Part shown: one piece after another, positions 25,170-34,643 of the stretch | How positions within the stretch are numbered: position 1 is the first letter of the stretch | How the letters are laid out: each line of letters begins with the position of its first letter | NCBI GenBank assembly: GCA_963802415.1 | Contig: CAWDIH010000001.1 | Coordinates: forward strand, 248,001 to 312,000 | Length of the DNA: 64,000 bases | Source of the DNA: DATAES01 sp963802415 | Lineage (GTDB): Bacteria > Actinomycetota > Acidimicrobiia > Acidimicrobiales > JACDCH01 | Reading direction: 5' to 3' | Notes under the pieces: generated by a model | Told to the model about the DNA's origin: nothing | Databases searched by the model: none | What the model saw: the letters and a program-made list of their open reading frames with translations, nothing else | Translations under genes and position numbers: made by a program

Positions 25170-25490
25170 ATGTCCGGCTATCTGTTCAAACTGGTCCCGC
25201 CTCGTCCTGACTTTGCGTTCACGATGTCGGACGACGAGAAGGCAACGATGCTCGAACACGTGCGCTACTGGGGCGAGCTCGCGTCCGCAGGGAAGACGGT
25301 CGCGTTCGGACCGGTGAACGACCCGGCAGGGGGCTACGGCGTCGGCATTGTGCTCGCGGAGAAACTGCAGGATGCCGAGCGACTTCGCGACGGCGACCCC
25401 GCGATGCGTTCGTCGCATGGTTTCCGGACCGAGATCTTTCCCATGCTGAGCCTCGTCACTCCGTCCGCGAGGTACGGCGCGGCCGGCTGA
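25170..25490 (+). CDS. YciI-like (YCII-related) domain protein
   Basis: A protein of 106 residues starting at ATG 25170. It has the short ferredoxin-like alpha/beta pattern of YCII-related proteins: YLFKLVPPRPDF, a helix EKATMLEHVRYWGELAS, GKTVAFGPVNDPAGGYGVGIV and a C-terminal strand. The conserved His in LEHVRYW matches the residue proposed to be catalytic in this family. Members are small putative hydrolases or isomerases. It is the third gene of the ArsR-SRPBCC operon by spacing. No export signal is seen. Confidence 0.82.
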   Translation: MSGYLFKLVPPRPDFAFTMSDDEKATMLEHVRYWGELASAGKTVAFGPVNDPAGGYGVGIVLAEKLQDAERLRDGDPAMRSSHGFRTEIFPMLSLVTPSARYGAAG

Positions 25491-25554
25491 ACGGTCGACG
25501 TGTCGCCTTCGGCGAAGACGTACCCGTCGTTGCAACACATCTAGGGTCGGACGC

Positions 25555-26637
25555 GTGACGCGACCGGAGCCGCTCCCGGAACTCGGCTTCTACGGCTTGC
25601 CCGGACACACCGACTCGCCGCGCGACCTTCTCGACGAGTGCCGGCGGGCCGAGGAGATCGGCCTCGGCGCGTGTTTCATCAGCGAGCGGTTCAACGTGAA
25701 GGAGGCAGCGTCGCTCACTGGCGCCGCTTGCGCGGTGACCGATCGGCTCGGCGTCGCCACGAGCGTGACGAACCACAACACGCGCCACCCGATGGTCACC
25801 GCTGCATGGGCGACGACGCTGCACCGCCTCTCCGGGGGTCGCTTCGCGCTCGGCCTCGGCAGAGGCTTCGATCCGCTGTTCTCGGCGATTGGCCTGCGGC
25901 CGATCACGATGAAACAGATCGAGGACTTCGTCGGGATCGTGCGCCGACTCTGGAAGGGCGACACGATCCTCGGCCACGACGGTCCCGCCGGGACGTACCC
26001 ATTTCTCCGCCTCGACGAGCGCTTCGACGAGGACATTCCGGTGCTGCTCGCGGCCCTCGGGCCGAAGACGATGTCGTGGGGCGGCGGCGTCTTCGACGGC
26101 GTGATGCTGCACACGTTCTTCACCGACCAGACGCTGCGCGAGTGCGTCGACCGCATCCGCACCGGCGCCGACCAGGCGGGGCGCGACCCGAATCTCGTCC
26201 GCGTGTGGGCTGTCCTCGCCGTACTGACAGACCTCCCCGAGGAGGCTCGCCTGAAGATGCTCGTCGGCCGCATGGGCACGTACCTGCAGGCGTACGGCGA
26301 TGCGCTCGTCTCGATCAACGGCTGGGATCCAAGGGTGCTCGCCGACTTCCGCGCCGCGCCGCAAGTGCAAGCGGTGAGCGGAACGATCGACGCCGTCGCC
26401 ACCACGTCGCAGCTCGAGGCGATCGCCGAGCTCATTCCCGAGGAGTGGCTGGCGGCATCCGCGGTCGGCGCGCCCGAGCACGTGGCGTCGCGCATCGAGG
26501 ACCAGCTCTCGGCCGGCGCCGACGGCGTGATCCTCCACGCGTCGACCCCGGACCAGCTCGCAGCGGCGGTCGACGCGTACCGCGCCCGACGACCCGCCGA
26601 TCGCTTCACCGGTCGCTCGACGAACCCGGGACGCTGA
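25555..26637 (+). CDS. LLM-class F420-dependent oxidoreductase
   Basis: A 360-residue TIM-barrel oxidoreductase of the luciferase-like monooxygenase class. FYGLPGHTDSPRDLLDECRR at the start, GVATSVTNHNTRHP, LSGGRFALGLGRGFD and VLLAALGPKTM are blocks shared with the mycobacterial F420-dependent subfamily TIGR03857. These enzymes use deazaflavin F420, which implies that the host makes F420. GTG 25555 is the first start and fits the family N-terminus. The stop overlaps the next ATG (TGATG), coupling it to a phosphotransferase gene. Lipid or steroid-like substrates are common for such pairs, but nothing here identifies one. Confidence 0.88.
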   Translation: MTRPEPLPELGFYGLPGHTDSPRDLLDECRRAEEIGLGACFISERFNVKEAASLTGAACAVTDRLGVATSVTNHNTRHPMVTAAWATTLHRLSGGRFALGLGRGFDPLFSAIGLRPITMKQIEDFVGIVRRLWKGDTILGHDGPAGTYPFLRLDERFDEDIPVLLAALGPKTMSWGGGVFDGVMLHTFFTDQTLRECVDRIRTGADQAGRDPNLVRVWAVLAVLTDLPEEARLKMLVGRMGTYLQAYGDALVSINGWDPRVLADFRAAPQVQAVSGTIDAVATTSQLEAIAELIPEEWLAASAVGAPEHVASRIEDQLSAGADGVILHASTPDQLAAAVDAYRARRPADRFTGRSTNPGR

Positions 26638-27710
26638 TGGCACGGACGCTGGTAGCCGATCCCGACCTCGTCACGCCCCAGTGGCTGACTGATGTGCTGC
26701 GGTCCGGCGGTGCGATCGGCGACGCCACACGCGTCGTCGCGTTCACTGGGTCCTACATCGGGACAGGGCAGGTAGGTGCCAGCGTTCGTTACACGCTGAC
26801 GTACGAGGGGGCGCCCGGTCCACCGACGATCGTCGCGAAGTATTCGTCGCGCGACCCGCAGAGCGCGGCGACGGGGATCGCCACGCTCACGTATGAGACG
26901 GAGGTCGCGTTCTACAACGAGCTCGCGTCGACCGTCGACATCAGCCGGCCCCACTGCTACTTCGCCGAGCTCGAGCACGGCACCGCCAACGTCGTGCTGG
27001 TGATGGAGGACCTCGCGCCGGGCGAGCAAGGCGACCAGATCGCGGGCTGCGACGTCGACGCCGCGACTCTCGCGATCGACGAGGCGGCGAAGCTGCACGG
27101 GCCGCGGTGGGGCGATCCAACGCTCGAGAAGCTCGCCTGGCTCGACCGCAGCAGCCGTTCGGCCGGCATGGCCGCGATGCTTCCCGCTGTCTGGGACTCC
27201 TTCGTCGACCGCTACCGGTCGACGCTGCATCCGGTCACGCTCGATGCCGGCGCTGAGCTCGTTTCGCTGGTCCCGCACATGATGTCGTACACGCCGGCCG
27301 CACTCACGCCCATCCACTACGACTTCCGCCTCGACAACATGCTGTTCGGCGGGCGCCGTCCGCTCGTCGTCGTCGACTGGCAGACGGTGCAGCTCGGCAT
27401 GGGTCCGCAGGACGTGGCTTACTTCCTCGGCAACGCGTTCCGGCCAGACGTGCGTCGCTCGTGCGAGCGCGCCCTGCTCGAGCGCTATCACCGCTCTCTC
27501 GTCGACGACTTCGGTGTCGACAACTACCCGCACGACCAGTGCTGGTCGGAATATGTGTGGTCGAGCTACGCGTCGCTGATCATGGCGGTCTTCGCGTCGA
27601 TGATGGTGGGACCGACCGAGCGCGGCGACGCGATGTTCATGGCGATGGCCAATCGGTCGGCGCAGATGGCCGCCGACCTCGACGCACGCACCATCATCCG
27701 CGGCCGGTGA
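26637..27710 (+). CDS. APH / ecdysteroid-kinase-like phosphotransferase
   Basis: 357 residues of protein-kinase-like fold. Visible are the nucleotide-binding strands around TIVAKYSSRDP, the Glu of TYETEVAFY, VLVMEDLAP (hinge), the catalytic loop IHYDFRLDNMLF and metal-binding VVVDWQTVQLG. The layout matches the actinobacterial aminoglycoside-phosphotransferase/ecdysteroid-kinase-like group, often found beside acyl-CoA and LLM enzymes. It starts within the stop of the LLM gene, so the two proteins are translated together. It probably phosphorylates an alcohol group of a hydrophobic metabolite. It is followed by the second copy of the palindromic repeat. Confidence 0.85.
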   Translation: MARTLVADPDLVTPQWLTDVLRSGGAIGDATRVVAFTGSYIGTGQVGASVRYTLTYEGAPGPPTIVAKYSSRDPQSAATGIATLTYETEVAFYNELASTVDISRPHCYFAELEHGTANVVLVMEDLAPGEQGDQIAGCDVDAATLAIDEAAKLHGPRWGDPTLEKLAWLDRSSRSAGMAAMLPAVWDSFVDRYRSTLHPVTLDAGAELVSLVPHMMSYTPAALTPIHYDFRLDNMLFGGRRPLVVVDWQTVQLGMGPQDVAYFLGNAFRPDVRRSCERALLERYHRSLVDDFGVDNYPHDQCWSEYVWSSYASLIMAVFASMMVGPTERGDAMFMAMANRSAQMAADLDARTIIRGR

Positions 27711-27775
27711 GCGTCACGCAGTAGTCGCCTCGCTGGATCCATCTGTCGATCTCGACCACCACGATGCTTCGGACT

Positions 27776-27877
27776 CTGTGTCGCCACAGCCACGCCTTCG
27801 GAGGGTCAGCAGACACAGACGCGACCTGACCCCGGTGTGTGTCGACTCAGCCACCGAATTCGGTGGGTCAGTCGACA
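27776..27877. repeat. Composite palindromic intergenic repeat, copy 2 (inverted relative to copy 1)
   Basis: The reverse complement lines up with 6605-6706. A degenerate hairpin (27776-27818, CTGTGTC...GACACAG ends) is followed after 21 bases by a near-perfect one centred on GAATTC (27840-27877, outer arms TGTCGACT). Spacing between the two hairpins is the same 21 bases as in copy 1. It lies between convergent genes and overlaps the stop of the DUF35 gene, a good place for a bidirectional terminator. Confidence 0.82.
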
Positions 27878-28302
27878 ATGTGCGCGACCGGGCGAGTCCG
27901 CCAGCGAGGGAGACGGATGATCGTGCCGTCGTCAGCCTCCCGCTCGTCCCACCACGCCTCGACGGGCACGCCGATCTCGACCTCGCCGTCGATGTCACCG
28001 ACGACGCGGACGTGCGGTGCGTCGTCGAGCGAGACCAGCACCACGGTGTAGGGCACCGACTCCGCCAGCGCAGAATTGGCCGGATAGTGCACGACGGTGT
28101 AGCTGTGCACCGTCCCACGCGGCGCCAATACCTCGACGCCGAAGGTCATGTGGCCGCAGGCATGGCAGGTCTCCTCAGGCGGATGCTGGAGCGTGCCGCA
28201 GTCGTCGCAGCGCTGAACGGCCAATGCACCGGACGTGAACCACGCCTCGTTCGTCGCCGTCAACTCCGGCAGTCCCCAGTCGCGCGGCAGCTCGCCCATC
28301 AC
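27868..28302 (-). CDS. Zn-ribbon/OB-fold (DUF35) acyl-CoA-associated protein
   Basis: 144 residues. A rubredoxin-like zinc ribbon with CDDC and CHAC (about residues 32-50) precedes an OB-fold domain containing GTVHSYTVVHYP and VSLDDAPHVRVVGDI. DUF35 proteins partner thiolase-like enzymes and form heteromers, for example in steroid side-chain retro-aldol cleavage. The gene starts (GTG 28302 or ATG 28299) in the stop of the thiolase-like gene just upstream, matching such a complex. The end of the gene runs into the palindromic repeat. Confidence 0.88.
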   Translation of the reverse strand: MMGELPRDWGLPELTATNEAWFTSGALAVQRCDDCGTLQHPPEETCHACGHMTFGVEVLAPRGTVHSYTVVHYPANSALAESVPYTVVLVSLDDAPHVRVVGDIDGEVEIGVPVEAWWDEREADDGTIIRLPRWRTRPVAHIVD

Positions 28303-29452
28303 ACCGTCCCGAACAACACGGCGGATCCCGGCGCGAAACCAGGTCCCGACACCGACAGGCTCAGCTCGACATGGGGCATCTGGCTCGTCGACTCACCGCG
28401 GACCTGGCGGACCGCCTCGACCAGGTTGCCGAAGCCATGGATGTACGCCTCGCCGAGATTCCCACCACTGGTGTTGATCGGAAGGCGCCCGTCGGGCCAT
28501 CGGATGTTGCCATCAGCGACGAAATCGTTCAGCTCACCGGGTTCGCAGAAGCCCATCTCGGCAATCGCCATCAACACCGGCCCGGTGAAGTTCTCGTAGA
28601 ACTGCGCCACCTTGATGTCCTCAGGTCCGACGCCGGCCCGCTTCCACAGAGTGCGGCCCACATGACCATGATGAGCGGTCGGGAAGTTGGCCTCGTTGAA
28701 CGCGCTCACGCCGTCTCCGCGTTCGAGCCCGTGCGCGCCGGCGACGATCGCGACCGGCGGCTTACGCAGGTCGCGTGCCCGCTCCACGGTCGTGATCACC
28801 ATCGCGGCCGCGCCGTCGTTCTCCGGACAGCAGTCGTAGAGATGGAATGGCTCCGCGATCCAGCCGAGGCGTGGTACTCCTCGCGGGTCAGTGGTGTGCC
28901 ATAGCGGATCGCGCGCGGGTTCCGTTGGGCGTGCTCGTACGCGGCCAGCACGACCTCAGCCAAGCTGTCCTGCGTGATGTCGTGGTCATGCATGTAGCGC
29001 ATGGTCTGCAACGCGCAGATCTGCGCCGGCGTCGTCAGCCCATAGGGCACCGTGAACGCGCCGGCACCACGTGACCGGCGCGAGCGTCCGGTCCGGCCGT
29101 AGCGGTGGAACTGTCCCTGCGCCAGCGATCGGAACACGACGATGCATTCGGCGTAGCCCACGGTGATGGCGGCATCAGCGATCGTGACCGCCGCGCCGGC
29201 GCCGTTGCCTCCGCCTCCGAACGTCTGCGCAGTGAAGTCCAAGTCGCCGGTCCCGAGCACGGCGCTCAAGCGAACCGGCTCATTCCGTTCCATGTACGAG
29301 ACGAATCCGTTGACCTCGCCGAGGGTGAGCCCGGCGTCCTCCACCGCATTCCGAATCGCGATGCACGCGAGCTGGAACTCCGACTCAGGCGCATCGCCTC
29401 GCTTGTAGTACGTCGACTCGCCGACACCGACGACGACAGCAGCCCCCCGCAT
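28299..29452 (-). pseudogene. Thiolase-like protein / lipid-transfer-type acetyl-CoA acetyltransferase (frameshifted)
   Basis: Two frames together give a full-length thiolase-like enzyme. The first starts at ATG 29452 (MRGAAVVVGVGESTYY) and runs to LTREEYHAS. After a missing base at 28863-28864 it continues in the next frame as WIAEPFHLYDCCPENDGAAA and ends at 28299 with GSAVLFGTV. The Cys in DCCPENDG and the later NTSGGNLGEAYIHG block (His) match the non-decarboxylating SCP-x/Ltp-like group. Its partner would be the overlapping DUF35 gene. With the frameshift taken literally the protein is split; it may be an error in the sequence. Confidence 0.78.
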
Positions 29453-29462
29453 GCGTGTCCGG

Positions 29463-30692
29463 TCAGAGCCCGAAGATGCGCTGCGCGTTCAGACCGAGGA
29501 TCTTCGCCCGCGACTCCTCGCTCAGATTCGCCATCTGGCGCTCGATGCTCGCGGCCGAGTGCGGCCACGAACCTTCGTGGTGGGGATAATCGTTCGCCCA
29601 CAAGTAGTTGTCGACGAGGTCGCAGTGCTCGGCGGTATCGAGACCCGCGTGATCTTCCTGGAACGTGGCGAAGCAGTGGCGGCGGAAGTACGTCGACGGC
29701 AGCTCGGCGGTCATGGGGCGAACCCAGAAGTGATGGGCCCTGTACGCGTGGTCCATCGTCTCCAGCATCCACGGCACGAACCCGATGCCGGACTCGACCA
29801 GACCAGCGCGGACACCGGGATGGCGCTCGAACACACCAGATGCGATCAGCTGCACCAAGGGCTCGATCGTCGTCTCCATCGAGTGGCAGACATAGTTGAC
29901 GATCGCGCCACCGCTGCCGCCGACGGCCGCGGGTCACGGCCCGTCGACACATGGAACGTCACCGAGAGGCCCGTCTCCTCGATCGTCGACCACAGCACCT
30001 CGAACGCGGGGTCGTTGTACTCGATGTTGCCCCACACCTTCGGCCCATAGATCGGTGTGTTGCCGAGGCACAGCCCGACAAACCCGTGCTCGGCTGCCCA
30101 CCGAACACTCCGCAACGCGGACTCGACATCGCCGGTCGCGACGCATGCGAGCGGAAGAGTGCGGCCTTCGTTCCAACCGTCAGCGCCGCCGTGGAAGTCG
30201 TATGCCCAGCGGTTCCACGCGGGCACATTGCATCGGCAAACTCGGATCAGGTGTCGCCCAGCACATCAAGCCCTTGTTCGGAAAGATCAGCTCGATGTCG
30301 ACGCCATCCGCTCGCTGGTCCGCGAGGCGGTCCTCGATCGTCCGTCCGGCCCCGCTGCGGAGAATGTCCTCCGGCTCCATCCTCGTGCCGAAGAAGCGGT
30401 CGTCGCCTTTCGCTCGCGCCATCACGTCACGCGAGGGCTTGATCAGCTGCGGCCGGGCGCCCTCGTTCACCGCCCACTCCGAGCCGTCGTCCCGCACCTC
30501 CAGTCGTGGGATCCGTCGCTGGTATTCGGTCTCTATGTAGTCGGCGAGATACCTCGCAGGCTCGTTCGTGTGACAGTCACTCGAGATCATCAGGAGCTTG
30601 TCAGGTGCGCCAGGCCGTACCGACTCCGCCCAGCCGGCTAAGCCTGATGTCTCCTGACGCCAGCTGTTCCGCGGAGACTCGACCGTCGTCAT
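29463..30692 (-). pseudogene. Amidohydrolase family 2 (TIM-barrel) with two frameshifts
   Basis: The reading starts at ATG 30692. After the metal-binding opening LLMISSDCHTNEP it passes through DGVDIELIFPNKGL. The frame changes near 30226-30232 to PAWNRWAYDFHG and ...AFEVLWSTIEETGLSVTFHV. It changes again near 29925-29935 to GGSGGAIVNYVCHSM, then VWMLETMDHAY-like and DNYLWANDYPHHEGSWPHS before the end at 29463. The DCH-like start, central His and final DYPHHEGSWP are typical of amidohydrolase-2/ACMSD-type enzymes found in lipid catabolic clusters. It lies 10 bases before the thiolase-like gene in the same operon. Confidence 0.75.
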
Positions 30693-30811
30693 CGACGCCG
30701 AGTCTTGCGCACGCCGTCGCGTCGAGTTGCGTGGCGCCGTGCCGGTCGTCGACGCCGACCGGGACCACGGTGGCGTAGCATCCGCCGGACAATCACAAAG
30801 GGAGGGCGGAG

Positions 30812-31174
30812 ATGGGCGAGGGAACTGGTGTCTTCGAGTCATGGCAGAAGGCGATGCTCGCAGGCGACGCCGATGCCATCGGCGAACTGTACGAAGAAGA
30901 CGCGGTATTGCTGATTCCGTCGATGGAGATCGTGGCCCGTGGCAAGAAAGAAATTCGTGACGCATGGGCTGGGTTGATCGCCGCCGGGCGGCTCGACTCG
31001 ATCGACGTGAGCGAGCACGACCAGACGGTGGTCGACGACATCGCGTTCTCGATGGTCGCTGGAGTCATGAAGGGTGAGATGGGCGGCGAGTCGGTTGAGA
31101 TCCCGTTCCGGGCCACCGAGGTCCAACGCCGCGGCGCCGACGGCACCTGGCGCTACGTCCTCGATCACGGCTAA
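30812..31174 (+). CDS. SnoaL/DUF4440-like NTF2-fold protein
   Basis: 120 residues. The first helix FESWQKAMLAGDADAIGELY, the strand DAVLLIPS and the helix GKKEIRDAWAGLIAAG, followed by sheet strands, are the standard NTF2-like pattern. GGAGGGCGGAG lies just before ATG 30812. The gene stands divergent from the amidohydrolase operon, separated by 119 bases that should hold both promoters. The function cannot be inferred beyond small-ligand binding or isomerase-type activity. Confidence 0.75.
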   Translation: MGEGTGVFESWQKAMLAGDADAIGELYEEDAVLLIPSMEIVARGKKEIRDAWAGLIAAGRLDSIDVSEHDQTVVDDIAFSMVAGVMKGEMGGESVEIPFRATEVQRRGADGTWRYVLDHG

Positions 31175-31400
31175 GCGCTCGCACGTCAGGAGTCTCGCCG
31201 GTTGGATCGCCTGCCGGGCACTCGGCGATCCCACCTGCGACGCTAAGGTTCCCATGGACATCCGGGGACGGGGCATCCGGGGACGGCTCGCAGAGATCGG
31301 GTTCGACGCCGAAGGCCTCCGGTTCGAGTCGACGAATGAGGAAGCATCGCCGCGTCGTCACGTTCGGCTCCACCGAGCGCTGCAGGCGAGATCATCACAC

Positions 31401-31863
31401 ATGAGACGAAGGCGGATCGAGTGGGTCGTGCGGGGGCTCTTGTGTTTGCCTGCTCTACGCTCTCGTCGCGTTGCCGGACCGCCGGCATGAGACGTTTCCC
31501 TTCTTCTCGTGGGATCTGTTCTCGAGCGCGCCGAATCCGATTGGCACCGACTATTCCGTGCGCCTGATCGCCGCCGACGGTCTCACCACGCCGCTTCCCG
31601 TGTACTACGAGCGCTCAGGCCTGCAACGCGGAGGTCAACAGATCCAGGGTTACACGGCACTGCAGCGGCTCGGCCAAGCAGTCGACCGAGGTCAGACGTG
31701 ACTGGTTGCCACCCTCCGCAGCGCTTTCGAGTCGACCTATCTCAACGAGCTGACCCATCTCCGCTACGAGGTGGTCAGGCGCAAGTTCAACATCCGTGCC
31801 CGCGTCGACTGCGATTCCTGTTTCATCGACCAGACCGTCCTCGGCACCTACGGAACCGGCTGA
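31401..31863 (+). pseudogene. Small membrane/exported protein, broken (frameshift and in-frame stop)
   Basis: ATG 31401 opens MRRRRIEWVVRGLL. A frame change near 31440 leads into LLYALVALPDRRHETFPFF, giving one membrane segment. The same frame then reads SWDLFSSAPNPIGTDYSVRL up to a TGA at 31699. Beyond it the frame stays protein-like (FESTYLNELTHLRYEVVRRKF, then CDSCF) to the stop at 31861. The layout (N-terminal membrane anchor and a small soluble domain) and its position ahead of an HTTM gene suggest a partner of that membrane protein. I do not recognise the family. Confidence 0.55.
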
Positions 31864-31879
31864 CTTGCGAGCGAGCACG

Positions 31880-33063
31880 ATGGAACCGCAGCGCACACAG
31901 CCGGTCGTCACGAGATTCTTGGCCAAGCGATTCTGGAGCTCGACCGCGCATCCGACGCTCGCCGCCTCGGTTGCGTTCCAGCGGCGCGGTGTACAACCGA
32001 GCGTCGGTGCTCGTGCGCGCCTACTACGCCGTCGGTGTTCTCTTCGCCCTCCAGGCGATGGGCGGCTGGCCTCGCTACGCCGGCCTGCAGCAGGCCTCGC
32101 CGCAGTGGCCTGCGGCATGGTGGTTCGACTGGTTCAGCGTTCGTACCAGCGTCAACCTCATCTTCACTGGCTACCTGGCTGCCAGTATCGCCGCCGTCGC
32201 GCTGCCCGAAAGACGATGGGCCCGGGCCGTGTACGCCTTCACGTTGCTGCAGTACATGGCGTTCATCAACGGCTTCGACAAGATCAACCACAGCCTGCAC
32301 TCATGGCTGTTCGTCGGCGCGATCCTGACCTCTGCTCCCACGAGGCCCGTGGGAAAGCCGAACCCGCAAGCTCGATCGTCAGTACTTCCTTGCTGTGTTC
32401 TGGTCCGCGCAGCTCGTCGTGCTGTTCTTCTACTCGCTCACCGGGATGTGGAAGATCTACTTCTCCTTCAAGGCACTCTTCGAGGGGAGGATCGGTGGCT
32501 TCAGCTTCGGTGGCTTCTCGTACATCGTGGCCAACCGGATCCTTCAAGGCAACGAAGACACCGTTCTCGGAGACTTCTTCGTCCATCACGAGATCATCGG
32601 CTGGGCGCTCTTCATCGGCACGATGTACCTCGAGGGCGCTTCCATTCTCATCGTGTTCCGGCCGCGGCTGCATCGTGTCTGGGGTGTCGGCCTCATCCTG
32701 TTCCACTTCGTGATGCGACTGACCATGGGATTCGCCTTTCCGGAGAATGTCGCCCTGGTCGGCCTGCTGTTCGTGTGTTCGCCGTTCACTCCTGAGAAGG
32801 TCAGCGTCAAGGAAGCGATAAGCGACCTACCTGGCCTGCATTTCGTCGTACGCCGGTTCGCGAGGGCGCGACGCCTGCGCCGTGTGCGCCGAGCCGTCGC
32901 CCGACGTCGACACCACGCCTTCCGCGGTGTGACGCCGTCCACGGCGAACGAGACCACAGCCTTTGCCCCGTTTCCACATTGTCAGCGCGCGACGCCTCGC
33001 CTCGGGCGTCGAACGTCACGCCCGTTGGTGGTGAGCGAGGACACGGTCGATGCGCTTCGATAG
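31880..33063 (+). pseudogene. HTTM-domain (vitamin-K-carboxylase-like) membrane protein with two frameshifts
   Basis: ATG 31880 starts a basic N-terminus (TRFLAKRFWSSTAHPTLAAS). The frame shifts near 31985-31992 into VYNRASVLVRAYYAVGVLFA and a run of hydrophobic helices including FTLLQYMAFINGFDKINHSL. It shifts again near 32335-32360 into QYFLAVFWSAQLVVLFFYSL. Further helices follow (FFVHHEIIGWALFIG, ILFHFVMRLTMGFAF) and a basic tail. The helix spacing resembles HTTM proteins. The nominal stop overlaps the convergent TetR gene by 48 bases, so the true end may be earlier. Confidence 0.65.
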
Positions 33064-33606
33064 CCACCGGGTGAGGCTTCCGGTTCCGTCGATGGCCCAG
33101 GTGACGAGGGCGCCGTTGTAGACGACGTACAAGGTGTCGGCGAGCTCGGCGGTATTGGTGGGGTTGATCTCGCCGTTGCTGATCGCTTCGTCCAGGAGCT
33201 TTGTGATGGCTCGTCGGAAGAGTCGGCCCTGTGTCGCTGCGTGTGCGCCGAGGTCGGGGTCGGTGAGGTCGAGGTACAGGAACGCGAGATTGTTGGCGAT
33301 CGCGTCTCGTGAGCCGATGCCGGCAGTGAGCTCGAGCAGAGCGGCTCGCAGCGCCGAGAGCGCGGTCGGCGAGCTGCCCCGGACCTTGTTGAACACGTCG
33401 TCGACCGCGGTGGTGGCCGCTTCCGCGGAGGCGAGGAGCAGGCTCCGTTTCGACCCGAACCGCTGGGTCAAGGCGGGGGCCGAGAGCCCGACCCGGTCGG
33501 CCACCGCCCCGAGCGTCAACCCCGACGGGCCGACCTCGGTCACGACCGCGGCGACCGCCTCGAAGATCGCGTCGTCGCTGACCGTCCTCGGCCTGCCGGT
33601 GCGCAT
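33016..33606 (-). CDS. TetR-family transcriptional regulator
   Basis: 196 residues. The N-terminal HTH reads VSDDAIFEAVAAVVTEVGPS, LGAVADRVGLSAPALTQRFG, then KRSLLLASAE; the recognition helix is in SAPALTQRFGSK. The C-terminal ligand domain contains conserved LYLDLTDPDLGAHA. The start ATG 33606 fits a short arm before the HTH. It is divergent from an SDR gene with a 55-base shared control region that contains an inverted repeat, so it most likely represses the SDR gene and itself. Confidence 0.9.
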   Translation of the reverse strand: MRTGRPRTVSDDAIFEAVAAVVTEVGPSGLTLGAVADRVGLSAPALTQRFGSKRSLLLASAEAATTAVDDVFNKVRGSSPTALSALRAALLELTAGIGSRDAIANNLAFLYLDLTDPDLGAHAATQGRLFRRAITKLLDEAISNGEINPTNTAELADTLYVVYNGALVTWAIDGTGSLTRWLSKRIDRVLAHHQRA

Positions 33607-33625
33607 GGACTTGCACGATAGCACC

Positions 33626-33650
33626 TTGACTTTATGAATGAAAAGAAAGT
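33626..33650. promoter_or_regulatory. Shared TetR/SDR control region with inverted repeat
   Basis: TTGACT at 33626 gives a plausible -35 toward the SDR gene. An AT-rich imperfect palindrome, ACTTTAT-N8-AGAAAGT (33629-33650), lies in otherwise GC-rich DNA between the two divergent starts. This is the natural site for the TetR protein. Confidence 0.5.
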
Positions 33651-33661
33651 AAGTTCGGGGC

Positions 33662-34546
33662 ATGACCAACACCCCGAAGAACCTCAGCGACCGCGTTGCA
33701 GTCGTGGCCGGCGGCACCCGAGGGGCGGGCCGCGGCATCGCGGTTGAGCTCGGCGCGGCGGGCGCCACCGTGTACGTGACCGGTCGCACCACCACCGGTG
33801 AACGCTCCCCCATGGGGCGGCACGAGACGATCGACGAGACCGCCCGCCTCGTCGACGAAGCCGGCGGTACAGGGATCCCGGTCCGCGTCGACCACGCCGA
33901 CCCCGATCAGGTGCGAACCCTGATCGGCCGCCTCGCCGACGACGGCGGCCGCCTCGATATCCTCGTCAACGACGTCTGGGGCGGCGACCCCCTCACCGAG
34001 TGGGACACCCCCTTCTGGCAGCACGACCTCGCCAACGGCATCGCGTTGTTGCGCAACACGGTCGAGACCCACCTCATCACCAGCTGGCACGCCGCCCCAC
34101 TGCTCGCCAACACCCCCGGATCGCTCATCGTCGAGATCACCGACGGCGTCTCCGACCGTTACCGCGGCTCGCTGTTCTACGACCTGGCCAAGACCGCGGT
34201 CATCCGCCTCGCAGTCGCCCAGGCCGAGGACCTCCGGCCCCACGGCGTCACCGTCGTGGCGTTGACGCCCGGGTTCCTGCGATCCGAGGCCATGCTCGAA
34301 GGCTTCGGCGTCGACGAGGCGAACTGGCGGGCCGGGGCCGAGAAGGACCCGAACTTCGCGTTCTCAGAGACGCCCCGCTACATCGGCCGCGCCGTCGCCT
34401 GCCTCGCTGCCGACCCGGACAAACACCGGCGCACTGGCACCGCTACTGCCACCTGGGAGCTCGCCAAGGCCTACGGGTTCGTCGACGTCGACGGCACACA
34501 GCCCGACTGGGGACAGCGGGCACGAGAACTAGGTGTGTCGCCATGA
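33662..34546 (+). CDS. Short-chain dehydrogenase/reductase
   Basis: 294 residues. The cofactor loop is GGTRGAGRGIA, and NDVWGG replaces the usual NNAG. The catalytic pair sits in YDLAKTAVIRLA, a YxxxK with Asp-Leu-Ala between. Arg in TGRTTTG after the second strand favours NADP. GTRGAGR and a long C-terminal extension place it in a less common SDR subgroup. It starts at ATG 33662, divergent from its probable repressor. A four-base step leads to downstream membrane-protein genes, but no ribosome-binding coupling is visible. Confidence 0.88.
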   Translation: MTNTPKNLSDRVAVVAGGTRGAGRGIAVELGAAGATVYVTGRTTTGERSPMGRHETIDETARLVDEAGGTGIPVRVDHADPDQVRTLIGRLADDGGRLDILVNDVWGGDPLTEWDTPFWQHDLANGIALLRNTVETHLITSWHAAPLLANTPGSLIVEITDGVSDRYRGSLFYDLAKTAVIRLAVAQAEDLRPHGVTVVALTPGFLRSEAMLEGFGVDEANWRAGAEKDPNFAFSETPRYIGRAVACLAADPDKHRRTGTATATWELAKAYGFVDVDGTQPDWGQRARELGVSP

Positions 34547-34643
34547 CCACGGCCGCCACCGCGGTGCTCGTTGTCGGGCGGCTCCCCGCAGCACCTCCAC
34601 ACCGCCCCATCCCACACCCAACTCGGTTCTGAAGGAGGCATCC

